IMG/VR virus record: IMGVR_UViG_3300021424_000259
Location: 1-22,367 of that record
Origin: a virus
DNA length: 22,367 bases
Direction: 5' to 3' (one strand)
A program made the position numbers and the translations under genes. Below, in pieces: positions 1-6,994 of this stretch. The notes under the pieces were generated by a model. The model made no database searches. It saw only the letters and a list, made by a program, of their open reading frames with translations, and was not told where the DNA came from. Every line of letters begins with the position of its first letter. The stretch's first letter is position 1.

Positions 1-20
1 TAAAAGTTTTGACTATCAAA

Positions 21-278
21 ATGTCAAGTCTTGAGCAGTATAAACCACCAGTGCCAGCAACTGCCGCAGCGGCACCTATGGGCGTCAGTAACCAATCCGC
101 AAATGGGGATGGCGGAATAATTATCAACAATATTATGGCTGCTTCTGCTGGCGGCGGGGGTGGTGGTGGGGGTGCATCTTCACGCAATGGTTATAGAACT
201 GCTGACACTGCTGCTCCACCAGACGCAAGTGGCACAGCAGCATTATTAAATCGTTCACCATTCGCAGTTTATAGATAA
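21..278 (+). CDS. Small Gly-rich protein, probable structural or hypothetical
   Basis: An 85-residue protein that I do not recognise. It begins MSSLEQYKPP, has an Ala/Pro-rich stretch, then a run of eight glycines at about residues 44-51 flanked by Ala and Ser, and ends in NRSPFAVYR. It looks mostly disordered, with no catalytic motif, signal peptide or membrane segment. ATG at 21 was chosen. A TTG at 9 is in frame, and the frame is open to the window edge, so the true start could lie upstream. No clear ribosome-binding site is visible. Its stop codon overlaps the ATG of the next gene by one base (TAATG), so the two are probably translationally coupled. By location it may be a baseplate accessory protein, but that is inference only. 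Confidence 0.55.
   Translation: MSSLEQYKPPVPATAAAAPMGVSNQSANGDGGIIINNIMAASAGGGGGGGGASSRNGYRTADTAAPPDASGTAALLNRSPFAVYR
150..173 (+). repeat. G-rich tract encoding eight glycines
   Basis: Eight consecutive Gly codons (GGC, GGG and GGT) form a guanine-rich run in an otherwise AT-rich region. A very similar run of eight Gly codons occurs at 2342-2365 in the gp5-like gene. Such tracts are prone to replication slippage and could form G-rich structures. At the protein level they probably act as flexible linkers. Confidence 0.8.
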
Positions 279-1654
279 TGGCTAATTTAAACGCACAAGT
301 AAAAAAAGTTGAAATAATTGATAAGTCTGGTGTGTCGCATTTATTGACAGGCAACAAACCAGAAGCACAATTACTCAATATAAAAATTGTAGAAAGTATT
401 GAGTATTCTACAATGATAGCAGAATTGATGGTTATGGATACTGGCGTAAACATGATTTCTTCTATACCCATTGTAGGATTAGAAAAAGTAAAAATGACCC
501 TATCTGTTCCTGAAATGTCAGAAACAGAATATAAATATGAATTTCAAATTTATGCAATTCGAAATAGAATTGTTTCCGATAGAAGTCAAGCATATATTTT
601 GGATTGTGTATCACCCGAAGCAATAACTAATGAAGTAGTTAGGATAGGCGCTACTTTAGCAGGACCAGCAAATGAATTGACTAAGAAAATTATAAAAGAA
701 AATCTGTCATCAAATAAAAGAATATTTGATGAAGCATGTCTTTACAACATAAAAGAAATACCAGCATTAAAAAGACCGTTTGATGTAATTAATTCTTTCT
801 TGCCGCGTTCCATATCATCTGCTGCATCATCAACATCTGGAGCAAGAAGTTCTGTTTCTTCTTCATCGAGTGGAAGCAATACAGCAAGGACTGCTGCCGC
901 AACTGCTCGCACTGCTGCCGCAGTGGTTTCTGGTTCGGCGGGTTATTTGTTTTTTGAGACGTATAATGGATATGTGTTTAAATCTATTGACAGAATCTTG
1001 ACAGAAACACCATATCGATTAATGTATGCTTACAGTAAAGCAAACGCATCTGAGAATACTCAAGCACCTAATGTGATTTTAAATTACAGTTTTGTAACGC
1101 AAGAAAATATTCTTGAGAAATTAAGACATGGTGTATATTCCTCGATGATGTCATTCTTCAATCCATCTACTTTGCAATATGAAGAATACTTCTTTGATTT
1201 AAGCAAAGAATATCCACAAATGGTTCATTTAGGAACCGACAATGCTTTACCTGACAATGTTAAAAACTTGTCACAATATCCTTCTAGAGTAATTTTTCAA
1301 TCATATGATAATGAGACATTTCATAACTCTGCATCTCCAGCAAGTTCTGGTACACAGTATCCAGATTTTAAGAAGCAATGGATGGCACAAGCAATTAGTA
1401 GGATGCAGATACTAAATAATCAGGTATTGAATATCCAAGTCCCATTGAATTTTGAGTTGAGGGCGGGCGATAAATTAAATATTAAATTACCTAATCTTTC
1501 TGTAGAATCAAAAAGAAAGGAAGATATGTTTGATGAAACAAACAGCGGGTTATATTTAATTAAAACTATTTCATATGAAATCATAAGAGATAATACAAGA
1601 GGACTGGTAGCAGTCAACAACATTACTTTAATCCGCGATAATTTAGGAAGTTAA
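278..1654 (+). CDS. Baseplate hub protein, gp27/GpD-like
   Basis: A 458-residue protein resembling contractile-tail hub proteins (T4 gp27, GpD-like). The N-terminal ~175 residues are a beta-rich domain (the LMVMDTGVNMISSIPIVG stretch). After it comes a low-complexity Ser/Ala/Thr insert at about residues 178-221. The core then resumes with GYLFFETYNGYVFKSIDRIL and a C-terminal domain with LRAGDKLNIKLPN and GLYLIKTISYEI, the kind of ending seen where these hubs contact the spike. In the T4 model this trimeric protein joins the tail tube to gp5. The position just upstream of a gp5-like gene supports this. T4 gp27 is about 390 residues, so the insert explains much of the excess. The start ATG overlaps the stop of the previous gene. 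The family call rests on context and remembered motif similarity, not on alignment. Confidence 0.68.
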   Translation: MANLNAQVKKVEIIDKSGVSHLLTGNKPEAQLLNIKIVESIEYSTMIAELMVMDTGVNMISSIPIVGLEKVKMTLSVPEMSETEYKYEFQIYAIRNRIVSDRSQAYILDCVSPEAITNEVVRIGATLAGPANELTKKIIKENLSSNKRIFDEACLYNIKEIPALKRPFDVINSFLPRSISSAASSTSGARSSVSSSSSGSNTARTAAATARTAAAVVSGSAGYLFFETYNGYVFKSIDRILTETPYRLMYAYSKANASENTQAPNVILNYSFVTQENILEKLRHGVYSSMMSFFNPSTLQYEEYFFDLSKEYPQMVHLGTDNALPDNVKNLSQYPSRVIFQSYDNETFHNSASPASSGTQYPDFKKQWMAQAISRMQILNNQVLNIQVPLNFELRAGDKLNIKLPNLSVESKRKEDMFDETNSGLYLIKTISYEIIRDNTRGLVAVNNITLIRDNLGS

Positions 1655-1656
1655 TC

Positions 1657-1869
1657 ATGGACAACATTCGCAAACATATTGAACGCGATAAGGAAATACT
1701 AGATGACCCTTTAGTGTCATCACAGTTTCGTAGACACGTAGAAGAAGAATTAGAGTCTTTGCAGAGATATCACGAAAGACATCCAGAGGATGAACATGAC
1801 CCAACTCCATTGGAATTATATTGTGATGATCATCCAGGAGCAATAGAATGCAGAGTTTACGATAACTGA
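1657..1869 (+). CDS. Conserved-looking small acidic protein, function unknown
   Basis: A 70-residue protein, rich in Glu, Asp and His, starting MDNIRKHIERDKEILDDP and ending PGAIECRVYDN. The central part (about residues 5-40) looks alpha-helical and possibly coiled. The tail has two cysteines, in YCDDHPGAIEC. No signal peptide or membrane segment is seen. The gene sits two bases after the hub gene and one base before the gp5-like gene, so it is surely co-transcribed with them. I recall similar small proteins next to gp5-like genes in other cyanomyoviruses, but I cannot name a function. An assembly factor or baseplate accessory role is only inferred from position. Confidence 0.7.
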   Translation: MDNIRKHIERDKEILDDPLVSSQFRRHVEEELESLQRYHERHPEDEHDPTPLELYCDDHPGAIECRVYDN

Positions 1870-1870
1870 T

Positions 1871-4729
1871 ATGATACCCGAGCTAAACACCCCAGTAGGA
1901 TTTTTAGGTAGAGATGGTTTCTACTGGTGGATGGGTCAAATTGAAAAACGCGATAACGTAAAAAAAGCTTATCGTTATAAGGTCAGGATTGTTGGGCAAC
2001 ATGTTATGAGTTGCTCATCGGTAAGTCCTGATGATTTACCATGGGCAAATGTAGTGTATCCTGTTACTGCTCCAAGTAGAGAAGGGAATAGTAATTCAAC
2101 ACCAGTTAAATTAGATAAAGGTGACTGGGTTCTTGGTTTTTTCCTTGATGGGCAGACAGGTCAACAACCAATGATTTTAGGTGCGCTACACAAAATTGTT
2201 GGTAGTACACCCAACCCATCTTTTTCCCCAAATTCTTATGGTAACAGTTGTTTAGCTTTCAAGAGATCTTTTGCCCCAACAAATACATATGTATCGGTGC
2301 CAAAGAGCGAGCAAGACCCTGCTACGCCTCCAAGCAATCCAGGCGGCGGTGGTGGTGGTGGTGGTTCCACACCCCCAGTAATTAGTGGTTCTAAAGAGGA
2401 AAATACCAAAACTAATCAATCAGGAAGACACCACTGTGTTATTTTACCTGATGCTGGTTGTAAAGACCCAAAGAAAAAGCAAAGTGATTTTGAAAGAGTT
2501 TTATCAGAATTTTTCGCATCAGTTCAAAATAATGGTGGGCAAATAGGAACACAGATTCTTAGCGATGTTACTGGAACACTAGTAGATTATTCCAATGCAG
2601 CAAATGGATACATCACTAGAATATTTGGATTAGCTAGAGCATATATTGGTGCAGCAAAAGCAGAACTATTCAAGCAAATCAAAACTGGAGTTTCTTCTTT
2701 ACTCAAAATATGTTTGGGTATTCCAACGCCAACACCTCCAGACGCCACTGGTGCAAAAGCTCCAAAAACCAGTAGCAAAACTGGAATTCTTGGTAAACTA
2801 ACAACTTTTTTGAATGATTTGTTGGGTAAAATTAATTGCCAGATAGTAGATTTAGAAACTGCAATTTTAAACTTTTTAACAAATTTAATTTTTGGTTTGA
2901 TTGAAGATATTGTGAACGGTGCAACTTGTATTGCTGAATCTGTAGTTTCACAAATTTTATCAGAACTAGAGTCATTTCTTTCAGGAACAGTTGCTACAAT
3001 TCTTGGCATATTGCAGGATATTTTGTCGATTGTAGCTTCTCCACTGAATATTCTGGGAGCAGCATTACAATATATCTTTCAGTTATTTGGCATCTCGTGT
3101 AGTGGACCGTCAAATGAGTGTTTAAGTGAGGAGGAACGAACATATTGCACAAAACAAAAAACAAAACCAGGAGCATCAGATTTTGCAGCTTTAGATCGTT
3201 TGATTGCCGACGTATCTAAGAATGGTGTACTACCTCTTCAAACATCATGTGAGTCTGCATTGGCGAATCCATGCCCAGTAGCAACAGAAGCTTATGTGAC
3301 TGGCGGTGCCCCAGTAACTACACCACCAGATGATTCTTTAACTGTTCTTCCTCAAGTTGTAATTAGTGCTAGTCCACCTTCAGTTCCATATAACGGAAGC
3401 ACCACGATTACGTGGACAAGCACAAATGCAGATTCCGTTGTTTCTTCTAACTTTGGTGCTACGACAACAAGTGGGAGCCTATTGGTAAATGATTTAACGT
3501 CTGATACCACTTATCAAATAGTTGTGCAGGGTTCTGATGGTGCTGGAGGAACTTGGAATACTAGTGCTAATACTGTAGTATTTGTGGGAATACTAGCATC
3601 TCCAGCACCTCCTGACCCACCACCATTACCTATTCCTGGACCACCACCTGTTTCAATATCTTCATCTATTGTTGGAACTATTGTGGTTGCTGGTAGTTCT
3701 TCAATTACATCATTGATTGGCACAATAGACACAATAACTGTAGACTCCATTGCTTATGTAAGCATTTCATCTACTTCTAGTAATTCTTTTGTTCCTACTC
3801 TTGCGACTAGCATTGCCATTGGCACTACTCCCATACCTCCTTCTGCAGTCCAGGTACAATATTCATTGACGACTAATAAGACTTTAGTTACAACATCAGA
3901 TACGGTAACATTTACATTTAGCGTTGTCAATGGTTCTGTTCCTAATGGTACTGTATATGATTATTTTATTTTTGGTTCGGTTGAATTGAATGATTTTGTT
4001 GCTAAAACCATAAAAGGAACTATGACCATGACAAATGGTACTGCCATAGTTAACATACAAACTGCATCTTCTTTTAGTTTTTATGGCGAAAAGCCAATGT
4101 CTTTTATTGTATTGCAATCTGGAAATTCATTAGCTTCGGTTGGATTTACATTATCAAATCCATCCCCAATAATTCCTACTTCTCCTATTACTCCAGCAAT
4201 AATAAAACCAGACTTGTGTAAGGTAGAAGTTGATAGTAAAGGAAAAATTATGAGTGTTGGTATTTGTGTAGTTGGTACACCATATGCAAGAAAACCAATT
4301 ATTACAATAACAGGAGAGGGGCAGGGAGCATCTGTTGTGCCTGTTTTAGATGAGAAAGGATATCTAGTAAAAGCAAAGGTATTGAGACCTGGCATTGGAT
4401 ATGTTCCTACTAGATATAATCCGAATTGCATTATCGATGGGTTTATTATTATAAGACCTGGAGTTGGTTACACGCAACCACCAACAATCTATGTCGATGG
4501 CGATGATACAATTGCTAAAGCAGTTGTCAATTCTAGCGGTTACATGATTGATGTCGAAGTAATAAATAAAACTAAGACATTTGACACATTTCCAACTATT
4601 GAAATAATTGGTGATGGGATGGGAGCAAAAGCAATACCAAGCTTGGGTTGTCTTGACGAAGATTCATATAAATCATATGTCTCTGAGGTTGCTCCTTCTG
4701 GTACAGATAACGTCATTGACTGCCCGTAA
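1871..4729 (+). CDS. gp5-like baseplate hub/spike protein without visible lysozyme
   Basis: A 952-residue multidomain protein. Residues 1-115 resemble the OB-type N-terminal domain of gp5/GpV/VgrG hub proteins (start NTPVGFLGRDGFYWWMGQIE, then KGDWVLGFFLDG and QQPMILGALHKI). Next come an eight-Gly linker (158-165), a long hydrophobic helical region with several cysteines (about 200-430), and an Ig-like beta domain (about 496-575). A Pro-rich linker (about 578-595) and another beta-sandwich-like segment (about 655-760) follow. The C-terminus (about 780-952) has repeats with G-x-G-Y-x-x-P and P-x-I-x-I-x-G cores. T4 gp5 is about 575 residues with a central lysozyme domain; I see no such domain here. 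The gene lies one base after the 70-aa gene and six before the next. In the virion it should sit at the tip of the tail tube. Confidence 0.72.
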   Translation: MIPELNTPVGFLGRDGFYWWMGQIEKRDNVKKAYRYKVRIVGQHVMSCSSVSPDDLPWANVVYPVTAPSREGNSNSTPVKLDKGDWVLGFFLDGQTGQQPMILGALHKIVGSTPNPSFSPNSYGNSCLAFKRSFAPTNTYVSVPKSEQDPATPPSNPGGGGGGGGSTPPVISGSKEENTKTNQSGRHHCVILPDAGCKDPKKKQSDFERVLSEFFASVQNNGGQIGTQILSDVTGTLVDYSNAANGYITRIFGLARAYIGAAKAELFKQIKTGVSSLLKICLGIPTPTPPDATGAKAPKTSSKTGILGKLTTFLNDLLGKINCQIVDLETAILNFLTNLIFGLIEDIVNGATCIAESVVSQILSELESFLSGTVATILGILQDILSIVASPLNILGAALQYIFQLFGISCSGPSNECLSEEERTYCTKQKTKPGASDFAALDRLIADVSKNGVLPLQTSCESALANPCPVATEAYVTGGAPVTTPPDDSLTVLPQVVISASPPSVPYNGSTTITWTSTNADSVVSSNFGATTTSGSLLVNDLTSDTTYQIVVQGSDGAGGTWNTSANTVVFVGILASPAPPDPPPLPIPGPPPVSISSSIVGTIVVAGSSSITSLIGTIDTITVDSIAYVSISSTSSNSFVPTLATSIAIGTTPIPPSAVQVQYSLTTNKTLVTTSDTVTFTFSVVNGSVPNGTVYDYFIFGSVELNDFVAKTIKGTMTMTNGTAIVNIQTASSFSFYGEKPMSFIVLQSGNSLASVGFTLSNPSPIIPTSPITPAIIKPDLCKVEVDSKGKIMSVGICVVGTPYARKPIITITGEGQGASVVPVLDEKGYLVKAKVLRPGIGYVPTRYNPNCIIDGFIIIRPGVGYTQPPTIYVDGDDTIAKAVVNSSGYMIDVEVINKTKTFDTFPTIEIIGDGMGAKAIPSLGCLDEDSYKSYVSEVAPSGTDNVIDCP
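2342..2365 (+). repeat. G-rich tract encoding eight glycines
   Basis: Eight Gly codons (two GGC followed by six GGT) encode residues 158-165 of the gp5-like protein, between its OB-type domain and its helical region. This is the second octaglycine tract in the baseplate block; the first is at 150-173. The near-perfect trinucleotide repetition makes length variation by slippage likely. Confidence 0.8.
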
Positions 4730-4735
4730 AAAATT

Positions 4736-6250
4736 ATGGCAACGAGTTGGTTAGAGTTACAATCAGATTTAAAACGAGGCGCAGCTAGACTTGCCGTTCC
4801 TAAATCAAATTTAGGATGTGGTTTAACATACACTACAGGTACGCCTGGTAGTATATTAAATTTACCAGACCCGTCTGTATCTGCTGCTAGTGTTACAGAC
4901 GCACTGAATTCAGTACAAGATGCAATAGATCAATTTGGGTCTGATGTCATGTCAGTCCTCCAATCTATTGGTGCATTTGTACCCGATGGATTATTTACTG
5001 CAGACTCTGCTGTAACTTCAACAACAGTTGATAGAGATGCGCCAGATGCTGTTGATCAACATAGTACTGAAACGATGGCTGGTGGTAATATCGCAGTTAC
5101 TACTGGACATGATACGCAAACAGGCGATTCTTTCTATCAAATACGAACATCATCTGGCTCTGGTATAACATTTGATACTCAAGGTGGGTGTTTTATCACA
5201 ACAGCAAAAAATCCAGATGAAGATCCAGATACTGGAAAGTTTGTAGTTACTGCTAATGGCATGGCATCATTTAAGTGTCGTGAAGGAGTACTCTGGGAAA
5301 TTAATAACGATAATAATATTAGAAAAACTTCGTTTGGTCTAAACCTTTTAAATGGTGCATTAGAAATAGCAGTTAATGTTGGTGATATTACAATTAGGGG
5401 AAATGATAATATTATTATTGAAGCAGGAAAATCATTAGAACTAAAGGGGTCTGATGTTAAAATACATGCTGGCACAGGAACTGGCACACCAGCTAAGGAC
5501 GGGAAACCAGTTACTGATGAACAATCAGGTGTTGTTGAAATTAAAGCAGGTGTTTTTAAAAATTCTTCTATAACACAACAAAATATAGAAGGAGCTAGTT
5601 TTCATAAAGTAACGGGTGAAAAAACTTTTGTCATGGAAGATTCACAGGCAGCATTTACAATTGAATCTAAAGGTAGTTTAGAACTCAAGTGTAAAGGAGA
5701 TATGATCGAAACTATTGGTGGCAAAAAACTCACCAAAGTAATGACATATTCACCTGCAGATTTAGTTTTAGATGGCGGCATTCCTCCATTATCAATAATA
5801 ACAGATCAATCTGCTGGATATTATATCACAAATGCTCAACCAATGGTTCCAGCTGATTCTGCAGAAGCCGACCTCCCAGGAACATTATTACAAATAGTTG
5901 GTAGTGGGCCAGGTGGTGCGGGTATTAAAGTTGATGCTGGTATCAAAGGAAATATTATTTTTACTACTCAAACAGGTAATATTGCTTTTGCATCTGAAAC
6001 TTCATTATACGCTGATATGACACAACCTAGTGTATCGCCACTTGATCCTAAGTTGATGAAAGGATTAAAACCAGGAATGTATATTGGTGCTGCAACAAAA
6101 GCTGTTCAAGTATATAGCGATACTGAAGTTGCAATGGGATTAACCGTTGGTCTTGGTCCACCGAAGGCTCCATTCACGGATAATTCTGTTTCTGTAAGTC
6201 AGAAAGGAACTTATATTACTGATAGAACAAGAGGAATCTATCTGAACTGA
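4736..6250 (+). CDS. Virion structural protein, beta-rich, candidate baseplate spike
   Basis: A 504-residue protein. The N-terminus (about 1-110) is soluble and partly helical (SWLELQSDLKRGAARL). The middle and C-terminal parts are made of short alternating beta strands such as GDITIRGNDNIIIEAG, KSLELKGSDVKIHAG and FTIESKGSLELKCKGDM. This strand-turn pattern recalls the triple-stranded beta-helix of the gp5 C-terminus and of VgrG spikes. Because the upstream gp5-like protein seems to lack that needle, this gene may supply it. It starts six bases after that gene with no clear ribosome-binding site. A promoter begins two bases after its stop. No enzymatic motif was recognised. An alternative is another baseplate or fibre protein (cyanophage annotations use names such as VrlC for structural genes in this area). 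Confidence 0.62.
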   Translation: MATSWLELQSDLKRGAARLAVPKSNLGCGLTYTTGTPGSILNLPDPSVSAASVTDALNSVQDAIDQFGSDVMSVLQSIGAFVPDGLFTADSAVTSTTVDRDAPDAVDQHSTETMAGGNIAVTTGHDTQTGDSFYQIRTSSGSGITFDTQGGCFITTAKNPDEDPDTGKFVVTANGMASFKCREGVLWEINNDNNIRKTSFGLNLLNGALEIAVNVGDITIRGNDNIIIEAGKSLELKGSDVKIHAGTGTGTPAKDGKPVTDEQSGVVEIKAGVFKNSSITQQNIEGASFHKVTGEKTFVMEDSQAAFTIESKGSLELKCKGDMIETIGGKKLTKVMTYSPADLVLDGGIPPLSIITDQSAGYYITNAQPMVPADSAEADLPGTLLQIVGSGPGGAGIKVDAGIKGNIIFTTQTGNIAFASETSLYADMTQPSVSPLDPKLMKGLKPGMYIGAATKAVQVYSDTEVAMGLTVGLGPPKAPFTDNSVSVSQKGTYITDRTRGIYLN

Positions 6251-6252
6251 GA

Positions 6253-6281
6253 TTGACAAACACGCTAAATATTGCTATACT
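6253..6281 (+). promoter_or_regulatory. Strong sigma70-type promoter with extended -10
   Basis: A perfect -35 box (TTGACA, 6253-6258) is separated by 17 bases from a -10 box TATACT (6276-6281). The TGC just before the -10 makes it an extended -10. It starts two bases after the stop of the 504-aa structural gene. It would drive the 62-aa ORF and tRNA(CAT), with transcription beginning near 6288. A CTAAATA motif, a candidate cyanophage late element, lies in its spacer at 6265-6271. Confidence 0.82.
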
Positions 6282-6305
6282 AGCAATGTGGCGCTTTGAG
6301 AACCG

Positions 6306-6494
6306 ATGAATCTCCAAAATCCTTCAGAACAAGCTCTTAACAAAATCATTGTAGACCTCTATAATAAAAAGGTAATCATCAGAGGCGAAAATGAAACGAC
6401 ACTCACCTTTAGATGTGCTACAATCAACGAGTTGGTTGCTCTCAAAGAAAAATGTAGTAAACTCTTAAAGACAGAGAACTTCATTTATCGCTAA
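6306..6494 (+). CDS. Small hypothetical protein upstream of tRNA(CAT)
   Basis: A 62-residue protein, lysine-rich, that I do not recognise. It begins MNLQNPSEQALNKIIVDLY, then has a short beta-like segment (KKVIIRGENETTLTFRCATI), and ends in a helix (NELVALKEKCSKLLK). No signal peptide or membrane segment is seen. The start ATG has a GAG at 6298-6300 at good spacing for ribosome binding. The gene lies about 25 bases downstream of a strong promoter and ends one base before tRNA(CAT), so mRNA and tRNA are probably cut from one transcript. An early expressed small host-interaction protein is possible, but this is inference from the promoter type. Confidence 0.65.
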   Translation: MNLQNPSEQALNKIIVDLYNKKVIIRGENETTLTFRCATINELVALKEKCSKLLKTENFIYR

Positions 6495-6495
6495 T

Positions 6496-6568
6496 GCTGG
6501 TTTAGCAATCTGGTGAATGCAACGAACTCATAATTCGTGTGAGGTGGGTTCGATTCCCACAACCAGCA
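6496..6568 (+). tRNA. tRNA with CAT anticodon (Met or lysidine-type Ile)
   Basis: A complete 73-nt cloverleaf. The acceptor stem GCTGGTT pairs perfectly with AACCAGC. The D arm has a three-pair stem and a GG in its loop. The anticodon stem ACGAA/TTCGT carries loop CTCATAA, giving anticodon CAT. The T stem GTGGG/CCCAC has loop TTCGATT. The discriminator is A, and no CCA is encoded. The full seven-pair acceptor stem starting with a G-C pair argues against a bacterial initiator. It is either elongator Met or an Ile tRNA reading ATA after C34 is modified to lysidine; the sequence alone does not decide. Confidence 0.93.
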
Positions 6569-6569
6569 T

Positions 6570-6598
6570 TTGACAATCCCAGCAACGTCTGCTATGAT
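6570..6598 (+). promoter_or_regulatory. Second sigma70-type promoter with extended -10
   Basis: A TTGACA box (6570-6575) is 17 bases from TATGAT (6593-6598), again preceded by TGC as an extended -10. It starts one base after the tRNA(CAT) gene and would drive tRNA-Leu, with initiation near 6605. It may continue into the 88-aa ORF, cpeT and tRNA-Thr up to the terminator at 7560. Its design matches the promoter at 6253. Confidence 0.8.
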
Positions 6599-6612
6599 TG
6601 TTTCATACAAAT

Positions 6613-6695
6613 GGGAGCATGGTGGAATCGGTAGACACACCAGACTTAAAATCTGTTGGGCAGTGCCCGTGGGAGTTCAAGTCTCCCTGCTCCTA
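6613..6695 (+). tRNA. tRNA-Leu (TAA)
   Basis: An 83-nt class II tRNA with a long variable arm. The acceptor GGGAGCA pairs with TGCTCCT through a G-T wobble at the first position. The D loop contains the typical GGTGGAATCGGTAGACAC sequence of bacterial tRNA-Leu. The anticodon loop CTTAAAA gives anticodon TAA; the outermost anticodon-stem pair is a C-T mismatch. The T stem GGGAG/CTCCC has loop TTCAAGT, and the discriminator is A. No CCA is encoded. It would read TTA and TTG, common codons in this AT-rich genome. Confidence 0.94.
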
Positions 6696-6702
6696 TTTCT
6701 CA

Positions 6703-6709
6703 CTAAATA
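6703..6709 (+). promoter_or_regulatory. Candidate cyanophage late promoter element CTAAATA
   Basis: The heptamer CTAAATA lies between tRNA-Leu and the 88-aa ORF, 18 bases before its ATG. I recall this motif being proposed as the late promoter of T4-like cyanophages, related to the T4 TATAAATA. The gene has a possible ribosome-binding site, GTGGGA, at 6717-6722. In AT-rich DNA the motif also occurs by chance, so this is tentative. Confidence 0.4.
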
Positions 6710-6727
6710 AATTGTAGTGGGAATGTT

Positions 6728-6994
6728 ATGAAATACACACTATCACAAGCATATGTCTTTTATATGGGACAGGTTGTGCGTATGTATTTCATACAAAATC
6801 TTCCATATACGTTTGATGAATTACCTCATATAATTCAAGATCATCCATCAGTTCAAACTGAAGCATTATCTCATCAAGATTATGATGATGAGGACATGTG
6901 GAGAGTATCAAATTATTTAATTATGGAAGAAATGCATCCTTTGATGTTTGACTTAGAAGTAGAAAACCCCGAATTGTTACCTAAAGATGATTGA
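6728..6994 (+). CDS. Hypothetical acidic protein upstream of cpeT
   Basis: An 88-residue protein of unknown function. The N-terminus (MKYTLSQAYVFYMGQVVRMY) is hydrophobic and aromatic but too polar for a clear membrane segment or signal peptide. The rest is strongly acidic and His-rich, with HQDYDDEDMW near the middle and an acidic tail PELLPKDD. A GTGGGA at 6717-6722 is a plausible ribosome-binding site. The last eight bases overlap the start of cpeT, so the two are likely translated in a coupled way. That makes a shared role possible, but nothing in the sequence shows it. Confidence 0.7.
   Translation: MKYTLSQAYVFYMGQVVRMYFIQNLPYTFDELPHIIQDHPSVQTEALSHQDYDDEDMWRVSNYLIMEEMHPLMFDLEVENPELLPKDD

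Noticed and set aside
9-20. TTG at 9 as the start of the first gene
   Set aside because: ATG at 21 is a more usual start and gives a typical N-terminus; no ribosome-binding site favours TTG, though an upstream start cannot be excluded.
530-537. TATAAATA late-promoter match inside the hub gene
   Set aside because: It encodes part of an ordinary stretch of the hub protein, and the next gene starts more than 1.1 kb downstream; in AT-rich DNA this is likely chance.
1412-1418. CTAAATA motif within the hub gene
   Set aside because: It is fully inside coding sequence with no nearby gene start, and serves better as a warning about chance matches.
2587-3009. Reverse-strand open frame of 140 codons
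   Set aside because: It is fully antisense to the gp5-like gene, which has convincing domains in its own frame.
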